From Porphyromonadaceae bacterium (lineage in GTDB: Bacteria; Bacteroidota; Bacteroidia; Bacteroidales; Dysgonomonadaceae): a stretch of 64,000 nucleotides of DNA. Under the pieces are notes generated by a model, which had not been told where the DNA came from, made no database searches, and worked only from the letters and a program-made list of their open reading frames with translations. The DNA is taken from assembly GCA_021372865.1 (NCBI GenBank), contig JAJFTO010000016.1:186001-250000 (forward strand). Direction: 5' to 3'. The position numbers and the translations under genes were made by a program. Each line of letters starts with the position of its first letter. Position 1 is the first letter of the stretch. Below are positions 24,238 through 33,164 of the stretch, one piece after another.

Positions 24238-26709
24238 TTAAAATGAACCAGGACCCTGAATATTAACTTCTGCCGGCTTGAGCCATGGAGAGGTAAACTT
24301 TATTTTAATTGAGTCGTCGCCGGTCTCTCCGGTTGCTTGTATATATGCAAGTATTCTTCCATGATACACTCTGTGCTTGTTGTCGGTATAATCACTCATG
24401 TCTGAATTGTTCCCTGCTTCGAGGCCCAAAAGTTTTGCAGGGCCCGATACTTGACAGGTGACTTCATCATCCGATAAAAATACCCCGACGCCCTTCTCAT
24501 CTACTACTTCCACTATTACATGGGCCACCCCGTCTTTGGCATCAATTATTTTATCCGCGCCGACAATCTTTAACGCATAGGGGCGTGCAGATGTCTGTAT
24601 GGCATATCCCGATACTTTGTTATTGTTATGGTCCAACCCAACTACTTCCAGTTTCCCCGGTTTGTAGGGTATATCCCAGCATATTATGCCCGTATTGTCG
24701 TCGTACTCCCTGGTCTGGCCTACTTCAGTTCCGTTCAGCAAGAGTCTGGCTTTTGCAGCGTTGGTATAACAGACCACCCTTACAGATTCTCCTTCATTGT
24801 AGTTCCATACAGGCCAGGCATTCATGGATGGCGTCTTCTCAACATGGGTCACATCTTTCGAGCCCCCACCTGGCGTGGGGTAGGTTCCAAGGTATGCCAT
24901 GGGCTTGTCGGACCATAACGACTGTCGGTAGTAGCCTCTTGGTTTTATAAATCCCGCAAAATCAACCAGCCCCGTGTAAAGTCCCCTCGATGGCCATCTG
25001 CCCGACTCTCCGAGGTAATCAATGCCGGTCCATAGAAACTGGCCAAAGATATGCTTTTTGTCCCGTACCGCTTTCCAGGCTTCCAGATCGTGTCTGTTTT
25101 CACTTCCATAAATTATCCTGTCGGGATATTTTTCATGGTCGCTGTCATACCTGTTTTCTGTGTAATTGTATCCCGCAATATCCAGAGCACCGGGATATTC
25201 GGTTTCGTTGGACATGGCAACACCAGCCAGTCCCGCAGTCACAGGCCTTGTTTTGTCGTACTTCTTCACTGTGGTCACAAGGCGTTTTGCGATGTTTCCC
25301 AAATCCATCGCATTGGGGGCATCGGGTTTGTACCCCCCGTAGGATGCCTGTGTAAAACCTCCGGCCTTTTCACCTCCCAAAACCGGATGTGAATAGGGAT
25401 CATTGGGATAATCCACCTCGTTCCCGATACTCCATGCAAAAATGGAAAGATGATTTCTGTCGCGCCTGACCATGTCTGCCAGATCAATTTCCGACCATTC
25501 TTTAAATATATCATAAGCACCCTGGAAGCCGGGAGTGCCCACATTCCAACCTTCCAGCCATTTGCGCTTGGGGAATTCCCACTCGTCGTACATCTCATTC
25601 AACACCAGTATTCCCAGCTCATCACAAAGATCGTATAAATCGGGTGCCTGCGGATTGTGGGTTGTACGGATGGCATTCACTCCGATTTCCTTGAGTGTTT
25701 GCAGTCTTCGTTTCCATACCTCACGCGGTACGGCCGCTCCCAATACGCCGGCATCGTGATGTAAGCAGACGCCTTTCACTTTCAACCATTCTCCATTTAA
25801 TGCAAATCCTTTGTCCGGATCGAAAGTAAATGTACGGAAACCGCTTCGCGTAGAGGTCTTGTCAATCTCCACGCCGTCTTTTAATACGATAGTTTTCAAT
25901 TCATACAGCTTCGGGTTTGTCAGGGACCATCGCGTAGGGTTTTTGATATTGAGTGAAGTCAGAATTTTATTTCCCTTACCCGATTTTGCAGTAAGCTTCT
26001 TCCGGTCTTTTGTTATCAGTTTTCCATCGGGTGCATACAATTCATTCACGATTGTCAAATTCACATCAGACTCTTTCCCATTATCAATTTCTACTTCTAT
26101 GTTGAGTTTACTGCCATTTCTCGTCTCTTCGGGATATGCATATACGCCCCATTGTGCAATATGTACAGGATTTGAATAGATCATCCATACATCGCGATAA
26201 ATTCCTGAGCCGGTGTACCAGCGGGAATCGGCAGACCGACTGTGATCAACCCGTACAGCAATTACATTTTTCTCTCCATATTTTATGAAGGGTGTGGCAT
26301 CGTACATAAAAGAAATGTAACCGCTGGGCCTTTTCCCAAGCAAATTTCCGTTCAGATATACTTCGCTTCTGTTATAAACGCCTTCAAAATAGAGATAAAC
26401 TTTTCCCCCTTTTTTCCCTATAGGAACATCCACTGTTTTACGGTACCATCCAATACCTCCGGGAAGATAACCGGTGCAGCTTGCCAGTGTAGGGCTTAAC
26501 TGACCTTTTACACTCCAGTCGTGAGGCAAGCTTATATTTTGCCATTTTGAATCGTCATACTCAAGGGATGCACTGTTTGCCACATCTCCCAGTGAAAATT
26601 TCCAATGGTCGTTAATTTTAATCGGTTCGCCAAATCCTGCCATCAGTGTTAGCGGCAATACGAAAAAAAATAATTGAATAAAAGTGATTTTCAGTTTGTT
26701 ATCAGTCAT
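24238..26709 (-). CDS. Glycoside hydrolase family 2, beta-galactosidase type
   Basis: 823 residues. A signal peptide (FIQLFFFVLPLTLMAGF) is followed by the GH2 sugar-binding domain (about 30-190, WYRKTVDVP ... YLNGNLLGKRPSGY), an immunoglobulin-like domain (about 195-295) and the catalytic barrel (about 300-600). The acid/base is Glu431 in SIGNEVD and the nucleophile is Glu537 in YGSEN. A DUF4982-like segment and a bacterial Ig-like end follow, typical of Bacteroidota periplasmic GH2 enzymes. Beta-galactosidase is the usual activity, but GH2 covers several. It lies alone on the minus strand with no SusCD pair beside it. Confidence 0.88.
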   Translation of the reverse strand: MTDNKLKITFIQLFFFVLPLTLMAGFGEPIKINDHWKFSLGDVANSASLEYDDSKWQNISLPHDWSVKGQLSPTLASCTGYLPGGIGWYRKTVDVPIGKKGGKVYLYFEGVYNRSEVYLNGNLLGKRPSGYISFMYDATPFIKYGEKNVIAVRVDHSRSADSRWYTGSGIYRDVWMIYSNPVHIAQWGVYAYPEETRNGSKLNIEVEIDNGKESDVNLTIVNELYAPDGKLITKDRKKLTAKSGKGNKILTSLNIKNPTRWSLTNPKLYELKTIVLKDGVEIDKTSTRSGFRTFTFDPDKGFALNGEWLKVKGVCLHHDAGVLGAAVPREVWKRRLQTLKEIGVNAIRTTHNPQAPDLYDLCDELGILVLNEMYDEWEFPKRKWLEGWNVGTPGFQGAYDIFKEWSEIDLADMVRRDRNHLSIFAWSIGNEVDYPNDPYSHPVLGGEKAGGFTQASYGGYKPDAPNAMDLGNIAKRLVTTVKKYDKTRPVTAGLAGVAMSNETEYPGALDIAGYNYTENRYDSDHEKYPDRIIYGSENRHDLEAWKAVRDKKHIFGQFLWTGIDYLGESGRWPSRGLYTGLVDFAGFIKPRGYYRQSLWSDKPMAYLGTYPTPGGGSKDVTHVEKTPSMNAWPVWNYNEGESVRVVCYTNAAKARLLLNGTEVGQTREYDDNTGIICWDIPYKPGKLEVVGLDHNNNKVSGYAIQTSARPYALKIVGADKIIDAKDGVAHVIVEVVDEKGVGVFLSDDEVTCQVSGPAKLLGLEAGNNSDMSDYTDNKHRVYHGRILAYIQATGETGDDSIKIKFTSPWLKPAEVNIQGPGSF

Positions 26710-26847
26710 AATAAATAAAACGAGTATAAAAATCTCATAAAATTATATTTTTATATAATAAAATAAAAATAAGAAACGTTAATGCCTGTGTATTCTCCAA
26801 ACTTATTGAAACTATATTTCCCTTGTTCCATACGACAGAATGTACTA

Positions 26848-27459
26848 TTATTTTTTTCGTGTAGCATACAAATAATGGCCTGGAATGACAAAGGCGATAA
26901 GCCAGGCACAAGATTCCAAAAGCAATTGATAGGACAATTTAAAATAGGAAGATATCAGAGCGATTAATCCAAAAATGATACCGCCAATTATCACTGGCTT
27001 GTATTGTAAGATTCGGCCGGTGACCACAATTGAGAATGCCGTCATTACCATAAACAACGGATGCTGCAGCTCGAAATTAATCTGATGCAATACATTGTAC
27101 TGAATCAGATTGATTAAAACAAAACAGCCAACCATAGAAATCCATACATATAGTAATGAAATTCCAATGTATGTTAGACCCTTTTTGCGTTGTTCCAGGA
27201 TATAATAGAAGGTATATACCAGTACGAGCAGACCGGACACTTTTCCAAATCCCCCCAGAAATTTTTCGAAATTATGCGATAACAATACCTCCCGCACTAT
27301 ATAACCGATAAATCCACTGTAAAACATGACCCATCCCCACAGGATAAAAAAAATACCGTTGATTCTTATTTTCTTTTGAGAGCCCTGAATCATCTCATTA
27401 ATTGCCTGAGATGATTGGTTTTCATTACACGGATCTGAAGTTTGTTGTGTATTTTCCAT
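26848..27459 (-). CDS. Hypothetical membrane protein, about six helices
   Basis: 203 residues, not recognised as a named family. A polar N-terminus rich in Gln, Asn and Ser (about 1-30) precedes about five to six hydrophobic segments at roughly 33-55, 72-90, 96-118, 133-148, 152-170 and 178-198. The last ends in YATRKK. No catalytic motif is visible. It lies 80 bases downstream of the TRIC-channel gene on the same strand and may be transcribed with it. Confidence 0.6.
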   Translation of the reverse strand: MENTQQTSDPCNENQSSQAINEMIQGSQKKIRINGIFFILWGWVMFYSGFIGYIVREVLLSHNFEKFLGGFGKVSGLLVLVYTFYYILEQRKKGLTYIGISLLYVWISMVGCFVLINLIQYNVLHQINFELQHPLFMVMTAFSIVVTGRILQYKPVIIGGIIFGLIALISSYFKLSYQLLLESCAWLIAFVIPGHYLYATRKK

Positions 27460-27539
27460 TTTTTTTCGGGTTTAATTGGTAAAACGATTTTGTAATAAAA
27501 AAATTCATTAAGGTAGGCTGTAATGTTCAGGCTGGTTGA

Positions 27540-28163
27540 TTATTTTTTTGAAAAAGCCGGCAGATTCCAATGAAAACGCAATGCCAACATTCGCAACGAG
27601 AAACCAACAATTATTGCAATGATGGACATCCAGTCATTTGTTAACCAGTCGAATGAAACTCCCAATACCACGATCAGCGCACCCAACAGGGCCGCTGATG
27701 CATAGATTTCTCTTTCTAATACCACGGGAACTCTGTTTAATAAAATATCACGTATGATTCCTCCCCCAACGGCTGTGACGATACCCAAAAGGATGGCTAC
27801 TTCTGCATTGTGACCAAAAATAAGCGATTTTTGCGCTCCTGTAACGGCAAATAACGCCAATCCTGCCGCATCGAACAGGATGACCGGTCTTTTAATTTTT
27901 TCGACAACCGGAAATAACCAAATGGTCATTGTTGCTGCGAACATTGCTGTGGCAAGGTAGTACCAATTGGTTAGTCCTGCCGGCGGGATGGCTCCGATAC
28001 AAAGGTCGCGGATAATTCCCCCGCCACAGGCTACCATAAAAGCAACGGAAAAAATTCCAAACAAATCAAGTCCGCGTTCTCTTGCGGCTGTTGCTCCACT
28101 GATAGCAAAAGCGAATGTCCCTGCCAAATCAAGGAAATAATAAAAAGTATGCAGCTCTTCCAT
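27540..28163 (-). CDS. TRIC-family cation channel (UPF0126)
   Basis: 207 residues with seven predicted helices in two similar halves. Each half carries the glycine-rich signature: ACGGGIIRDLCIG at about residues 45-57 and VGGGIIRDILLN at about 131-142. This is the prokaryotic trimeric intracellular cation (TRIC) channel family, formerly UPF0126/YicG. It conducts monovalent cations across the inner membrane. The physiological role in bacteria is not settled. Confidence 0.93.
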   Translation of the reverse strand: MEELHTFYYFLDLAGTFAFAISGATAARERGLDLFGIFSVAFMVACGGGIIRDLCIGAIPPAGLTNWYYLATAMFAATMTIWLFPVVEKIKRPVILFDAAGLALFAVTGAQKSLIFGHNAEVAILLGIVTAVGGGIIRDILLNRVPVVLEREIYASAALLGALIVVLGVSFDWLTNDWMSIIAIIVGFSLRMLALRFHWNLPAFSKK

Positions 28164-28257
28164 TTACCAAATATAATTGAATTCTAAATTACGAAATTTT
28201 TATCAATCACATCAATATTTCCAAAAAACAAATTAACTGTCTCTCTGTTTTCTTTAC

Positions 28258-28265
28258 TAACTTTG
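28258..28265 (+). promoter_or_regulatory. -7 promoter box upstream of the YVTN/phosphoesterase gene
   Basis: TAACTTTG, exact TAnnTTTG match, 31 bases upstream of the ATG at 28297. No -33 element is evident. Confidence 0.4.
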
Positions 28266-28296
28266 TTGCGATCAATCCTAAAAACACTTTTTCATC

Positions 28297-30852
28297 ATGG
28301 ACAGAAAAACATATTTCTATTTATTCGTGAGTGCATTACTTTTTTCCACATGTGTAAGCCGACGGGATGTTCCAAAAAACGGGAGTTCAGATAATCTTTT
28401 TTCTAACAAAGAAATAACAGTAGGAGAGCAGGATGGTGGAAAACATATAGTAAGCACGTCTCAAATAGTTGATCCAGTCGGAAGTTCAATCATCTTTCCC
28501 GGAAGTTCGGTGGATGTAGCTTTAAGTCCTGATGAGAATTTGCTGGCTGTAAAAAACAGTTCGGGTGTAGTTTTTATAGAGCGAAAAACACGTAAAATAT
28601 TGCAAACACTGAAGTATCCCCGCGGGGGAAGTTCCTTTTATGGCATCGCATGGATTTCAAATCAAAAAGTATGGGTTACGGACAACAGAGGATCTCTACG
28701 TTCGGCAGTGATGGATAAAAATGGAAAATTTGCCTGGAGTGAAGCAATAAACTTGCCCGGTTTTGACAAGGAAAGTTCTTTTCCCGGGGGCATTGCAATA
28801 AATAATGAAACTTTATATGTCACGCTGAACAGAAATAATTCAATCGGTGTTATCGATCTGAAGACAAATGCATTGATTAAGCAGATTCCGGTGGGGGTGG
28901 CTCCTTGTGCAATTTTGATAAAAAATAATAAAGCCTATGTGACCAACTGGGGAGGACGTGTTCCAAAGACAGGGGATTTTACACACAAGAGTTCAGGAAG
29001 TCCCGTGGTGATAGACGATAAAACGGGTGTTGCTTCATCCGGGACGGTATCTGTGATATCGTTGGATACACATACAGTAATCAAAGAAATCAACGTGCAC
29101 CTTCATCCGTGTGCAATGGCTTTCTCTCCCGACAGTTCATCGTTATATGTGGCCAATGCAAATAGTGATTTGATATCGGTAATCAATACAAAATCAGATA
29201 AAGTAACTGGAACCATAAATTGTAAACCCGTACCAAAAATCCCATTCGGGAGTTCGCCAAACGATATGGTTACTTCTCCGGATGGCAAAACGCTTTATGT
29301 GGCCAATGGAGGGGACAATCTTATATGTGTGATCGATCTGGTGAATAAAAATATAAAAGGATTAATCCCGGTAGGTTGGTATCCCATTGCCATTGAAATT
29401 TCAAAAGATGGCCGCGAATTATCGGTCTTGAATATGAAAGGAATCGGCAGCAGACAAAAAGGTGTCAGAGAACATGGCTTTAATACCCACGACCGTACCA
29501 GTTCGGTTACTTTTGTTTCTGTCCCTGATCCCGTGGTTCTGGATTTATATACCAAAAAAGCATCTGAAAATATGAATTTGCCTGAAGTGTATCAAAGTAT
29601 TGCTTCTACGGGTAAGGGCATAAAAATGGTACCCATTCCAACCGAACCAAATGAAAAATCGGTTTTTAAACATGTCGTCTATATAATTAAAGAAAACAGA
29701 ACTTACGATCAGGTTTTCGGAGATATTTCGAAAGGGAATGGAGACAGTACGCTGTGTATGTTTGGCGAACATACTACGCCGAATCACCACAAATTGGCAG
29801 ATGAGTTTGTTTTGCTGGACAATACGTATTGCAACGGCGTTTTAAGTGCAGAAGGACATCAATGGACGAGCCAGGGATATGTGACAGATTATTTGGAAAG
29901 GGCTTTCCCGAATTTCATCCGTAGCTATCCATGGAATGGTGACGATCCTTTGGTATACTCTCCGAAAGGTTTTATCTGGGATTATGTATTAAATGCAGGG
30001 TTGTCTTTCAGAACTTATGGGGAATTTGTCAGGGATAGCATAATCCCGGGGGATGCCACGTGGACGGATATTTATGAAGATTATGTAAGCAGGCAAAACA
30101 GGATAAAAATCCATGCAATACCGACCATCCATACACTTGAGGGCAATTATTGCCCTACCTATACCGGTTCGCCCAGAACAATCAACGATCAGTATAAAGC
30201 CGATCAGTTTATTAAAGAACTCAATGATTTTGAGAAAACGAACGCTTTCCCGAATTTAATGATGTTGTCTCTGCCAAACAATCATACTTCCGGCACACAG
30301 GAGGGATTTCCTACGCCGAGCGCCATGGTCGCCGACAATGATCTTGCATTGGGCAGAATTGTGGAAGCAATCAGTAAAAGTAAATTTTGGAAGGAGACCG
30401 TGATTTTCGTCATTGAAGATGATCCCCAAAACGGATTGGATCATGTGGACGGGCATCGTACGGTTGCTTTCTGCATTAGTCCCTATACTAAGAGGAAGGC
30501 AGTGGTGAGTACGCATTATAATCAAAACAGCATATTGCGTTCAATTCAATTAATATTTGGCCTTCCTCCCATGACTCAGTTTGATCTCTTTGCTTTGCCA
30601 ATGAACGATTGTTTTACGGATATGCCGGATTTCACTGCCTATGAACATTTGCCCAATAATGTACCACTTGATGAAATGAATCCCCGCCTGGCTGATATTT
30701 CCGGTGAACAGCTGAATTGGGCAAAAAAATCAATGGCATTGAATTTATCAATCAATGATGACCTGAATGTGGAAGAAGAAATCACTTTAAATAAAGTCCT
30801 CTGGCATTCAGTAAAAGGTTATGACAGACCTTATCCTGAAATGAATAAATAA
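28297..30852 (+). CDS. Lipoprotein with YVTN beta-propeller and phosphoesterase domain
   Basis: 851 residues. A lipoprotein signal (LFSTCVS, Cys about residue 19) is followed by a seven-bladed YVTN-type propeller (about 60-410; units such as PDGKTLYVANGGDNLICVIDL). A phosphoesterase domain of the phospholipase-C/acid-phosphatase type covers about 450-810 (FKHVVYIIKENRTYDQVFGD, LSAEGHQWTSQGY, NDLALGRIVEAI, VIFVIEDDPQNGLDHVDGHRT). The conserved Asn and Asp/His residues around KENRTYD and DDPQNGLDHVDGHR are present, so it should be an active hydrolase. Substrate unknown: phosphate monoester or phospholipid. It stands alone. Confidence 0.85.
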   Translation: MDRKTYFYLFVSALLFSTCVSRRDVPKNGSSDNLFSNKEITVGEQDGGKHIVSTSQIVDPVGSSIIFPGSSVDVALSPDENLLAVKNSSGVVFIERKTRKILQTLKYPRGGSSFYGIAWISNQKVWVTDNRGSLRSAVMDKNGKFAWSEAINLPGFDKESSFPGGIAINNETLYVTLNRNNSIGVIDLKTNALIKQIPVGVAPCAILIKNNKAYVTNWGGRVPKTGDFTHKSSGSPVVIDDKTGVASSGTVSVISLDTHTVIKEINVHLHPCAMAFSPDSSSLYVANANSDLISVINTKSDKVTGTINCKPVPKIPFGSSPNDMVTSPDGKTLYVANGGDNLICVIDLVNKNIKGLIPVGWYPIAIEISKDGRELSVLNMKGIGSRQKGVREHGFNTHDRTSSVTFVSVPDPVVLDLYTKKASENMNLPEVYQSIASTGKGIKMVPIPTEPNEKSVFKHVVYIIKENRTYDQVFGDISKGNGDSTLCMFGEHTTPNHHKLADEFVLLDNTYCNGVLSAEGHQWTSQGYVTDYLERAFPNFIRSYPWNGDDPLVYSPKGFIWDYVLNAGLSFRTYGEFVRDSIIPGDATWTDIYEDYVSRQNRIKIHAIPTIHTLEGNYCPTYTGSPRTINDQYKADQFIKELNDFEKTNAFPNLMMLSLPNNHTSGTQEGFPTPSAMVADNDLALGRIVEAISKSKFWKETVIFVIEDDPQNGLDHVDGHRTVAFCISPYTKRKAVVSTHYNQNSILRSIQLIFGLPPMTQFDLFALPMNDCFTDMPDFTAYEHLPNNVPLDEMNPRLADISGEQLNWAKKSMALNLSINDDLNVEEEITLNKVLWHSVKGYDRPYPEMNK

Positions 30853-30963
30853 CATTCGTATTGTTTTCAAACTTTTGGCCACTAGGCCGACGGGTACATC
30901 GAAAAGATCTATGTGAAGTCAGGAATTCTGAAGTATGAAGTGTGGAAACAATTTTTGGGTGGT

Positions 30964-31569
30964 TTACTTTCGGAAAATATGAAGCTGAACTTGTCCCGTA
31001 CGTTTAAAACCATTTGTCTGGAAACCTGCATTTTTAAAAGTGGCTTCGATCTCTTTTGGGGCGTAGAACTTCACGTCGCCGGCTTTTGACAAAGGTACGA
31101 ACGGGTTGAGCAATGTACGAAGCAGAGGCGAAAAATAAATCTCCGCGATGTAGAGCCTGCCCTCCGGTTTCAATAAACGGTAGGCCTCTCGGGCGAACCC
31201 TTTTACGTCCGGGAAATGGTGATAAGCTGCAGAGACGGTGATTGCGTCGAAGGCCTCATCCTGAAAAGAGGTCTCTTCACAAGAACTTACATCAAACTGA
31301 AATTCAGGATACATGCTCCTCGCACTGTCGATCATTTTTTCTGAGATATCGATGCCGTATCCCTTCAGCCTGTACTTTGCTGATAGCATTTTCAGTAATG
31401 AGCCATTTCCACAGGCCACATCCAACAAGCTGTTCCTTTCGGATTCAATCACGATTTCATCGAGCAGCATCCTTTTGAAACGCAGGGTGTACAGGGCTTC
31501 CAGGCTGTCGTTGTATCCATTTGCCAGCTTGTTGTAATATTCTCTCGATTTTTGTGCGTACGTTTTCAT
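30964..31569 (-). CDS. Class I SAM-dependent methyltransferase
   Basis: 201 residues with the Rossmann methyltransferase motifs in order: motif I LLDVACGNGSLL at about residues 48-59, the acidic GYGIDISEKMID at about 70-81, DAITVSAAYHHFPD at about 108-121, and AYRLLKPEGRLYIAEI at about 128-143. It resembles UbiE/Methyltransf_11 enzymes. The substrate cannot be told. It is the last intact gene before the decayed region. The 111 bases between it and the previous gene contain a short open stretch (ADGYIEKIYVKSG...) that I do not recognise. Confidence 0.88.
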   Translation of the reverse strand: MKTYAQKSREYYNKLANGYNDSLEALYTLRFKRMLLDEIVIESERNSLLDVACGNGSLLKMLSAKYRLKGYGIDISEKMIDSARSMYPEFQFDVSSCEETSFQDEAFDAITVSAAYHHFPDVKGFAREAYRLLKPEGRLYIAEIYFSPLLRTLLNPFVPLSKAGDVKFYAPKEIEATFKNAGFQTNGFKRTGQVQLHIFRK

Positions 31570-31714
31570 CGTTGGTTTCGGGTGATTCTGAATTTTAATT
31601 ATTTTTTATATTACTGTGTGTCACCTAAATTGAGTATGTTTTTAAATCGAATAAAGATAATAGAAATTATTCACAATAAACACAATCCACTAATTATTAA
31701 TCTAATGCGATTCC

Positions 31715-31921
31715 ATGAAAGTAATCCCGCATGTTACTCCCCAAGATACCCCCCCCAAGATACCCCCCCCAAGACACCATCCAGAACACGATGCAAGTGA
31801 CATGCAAGTTACCATGCATGGTAACTTGCATGTCACTGATTCTATTAAAGAGCCAATATTGGTTATATCAGATGAAATGCCAAGAGAAGATTTACAAGAA
31901 AAATTAGACCTTAAGAATTGA
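31715..31921 (+). pseudogene. C-terminal remnant of an AlbA/Fic-type regulator
   Basis: A 68-codon open stretch. Its start (VIPHVTPQDTP) and end (EPILVISDEMPREDLQEKLDLKN) match the VTPQ-repeat linker and the winged-helix tail seen in many AlbA_2/Fic-family proteins. Upstream catalytic parts are missing. The stop sits where family members have Arg in LKNREYF; reading on gives N-stop-EYF-stop-K, consistent with two CGA to TGA changes. Three C-runs in the repeat part (31737-31780) shift the frame. Together this is a decayed fragment. Confidence 0.6.
31796..31837. repeat. Perfect 42-bp palindrome
   Basis: The left half (31796-31816, beginning AGTGACATGC) is the exact reverse complement of the right half (31817-31837, ending GCATGTCACT) with no spacer; CATG-CATG is at the centre. 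It lies inside the repeat linker of the AlbA/Fic-type remnant. No T-run follows directly, so it does not look like a terminator. Confidence 0.9.
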
Positions 31922-32008
31922 GAGTATTTCTGAAAAATTAACTAACTTGCACGATATTTTTAGTCATAAAAAATATTTCATCTCTTTTTTTATTTGGATA
32001 ATCTTTAA

Positions 32009-32656
32009 ATCAAATGGAATAAAATAACACTTAAAGAAGCAGTTCTAAGAAGTTTAGAAGAAATTAAAGAGATTACAAATTATTGGGATGTCCTGGAACA
32101 TATTAAAGCCAATAATTATTATGATTTTGGTGCGGCGAAAACTCCCGGTTCAACCATTTCTGCAGTACTGGGAGATTTCATCAGGAAGGGTGACAGCAGA
32201 GTAAAGAGAATTAAACAAAGTGGAGGTACATATTCCTATTATCTGACAAAAAATGAGGCTAATATCGATCTTCAACTTTTAAGTGGTGAAACAGAGGTCA
32301 TAGAAGATGAAAAACCTAAATCGAAGAAAATAAAAACATACAATGAGCGATCTTTACACAAGCTATTGAGTAGTTTTCTAAAAAATACCGATACTTATTC
32401 AAAGACAATTTTTCACGAACATTCAAATGGAAAAGACAGCAATCAGATTTGGACACATCCTGATATGGTTGGGGTAAAATTTCTAAACTTACAAACCAAG
32501 GCCAGCCAAAATCTTCTTAAATCAATTAATCGGGTTGATACCTTCAAACTGAGCGCGTACGAAATTAACAACGACAGTGAATTGAAAAAGGCTTACTTCC
32601 AGGCTGTATCTAATTCAAGTTGGGCTAATTATGGCTATCTGGTAGCTTTCGAGTAA
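32009..32656 (+). pseudogene. HARE-HTH (HrgA/COG2958-like) gene remnant lacking its start
   Basis: The frame is open from 32009 to the stop at 32654-32656. It opens with WNKITLKEAVLRSLEEI, the start of a HARE-HTH domain (about the first 80 codons, including KTPGSTISAVLGDFIRKGD), followed by the C-terminal region seen in HrgA-like proteins (NERSLHKLLSSFLKN ... WANYGYLVAFE). No ATG, GTG or TTG is in frame before a TTG at 32366, where only the C-terminal half would be made. The end also breaks off where homologues continue. HARE-HTH proteins are often near restriction-modification genes. I read it as a pseudogene truncated at both ends. Confidence 0.65.
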
Positions 32657-32841
32657 AGTCCTATTTTACAGAACAAGGTAAAACAATAGTGATTGAGAAC
32701 ATTCGTAAGTATATCGATGGAAATAGGGATGGCATTCTGGATGTGAACGATGAGACTTATGAAATAAAACCGCCCGTGGATCAAATTTTGGAAGATGATG
32801 TTTTTCAAATTTACGTTTACGGATTCTATAAAGAGGGTTGA
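32653..32841 (+). pseudogene. Unrecognised C-terminal fragment
   Basis: In the +1 frame relative to the HARE-HTH remnant, an open stretch without a start codon encodes VKSYFTEQGKTIVIENIRKY and continues to YVYGFYKEG-stop. It contains DGNRDGILDVNDE, which looks like an EF-hand/dockerin-type calcium loop. The switch of frame and theme at about 32650 suggests a deletion junction between two old genes. I do not recognise the parent family. Confidence 0.35.
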
Positions 32842-32997
32842 ATAAGTATTACAATGCGAATGTATGAAGCATAATTGATAAAAACAAAGAATGAGAATCT
32901 AAGTTTTGGATTTTTTGTCTGTTAAGAAAGAATTATATCACGATATTTTATGAGATATGAATTGCTATAAGAAATTTCATTTGTAGTTAAATAATTT

Positions 32998-33138
32998 AAT
33001 ATTAACGAACTAAGGAAAATAATTGCGGTTCCAAAAAGTGGGCGTGAACATTTATCATTTGAGGGGCAGAATATCACAACACACATAATTTATGCAGGTG
33101 CAGAAAATTTATCAGGGCACCCTACAATTTACGGTTGA
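32998..33138 (+). pseudogene. Short unrecognised coding scrap
   Basis: 46 open codons (NINELRKIIAVPKSGREHLS to HPTIYG-stop) without a start codon. The amino-acid composition looks protein-like, but I recognise no family. The stretch 32842-32997 around it is AT-rich with no feature I can name. Confidence 0.2.
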
Positions 33139-33164
33139 GAAACATGCAGTACTGAACAGAAGTT

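Noticed and set aside
28168..28175. Minus-strand TATATTTG as a promoter of the TRIC channel gene
   Set aside because: The box ends 5 bases before the ATG, so the predicted transcription start falls within the start codon. Chance AT-rich match is more likely.
30853..30963. Open stretch ADGYIEKIYVKSGILKYEVW as a gene remnant
   Set aside because: Too short, no recognisable family and no start, and it runs into the opposite-strand methyltransferase. Not enough to call.
31737..31785. C-rich repeats considered as a CRISPR-like or G-quadruplex element
   Set aside because: There are only three imperfect short units without spacers, and they are explained by the VTPQDTP repeat coding of the remnant.
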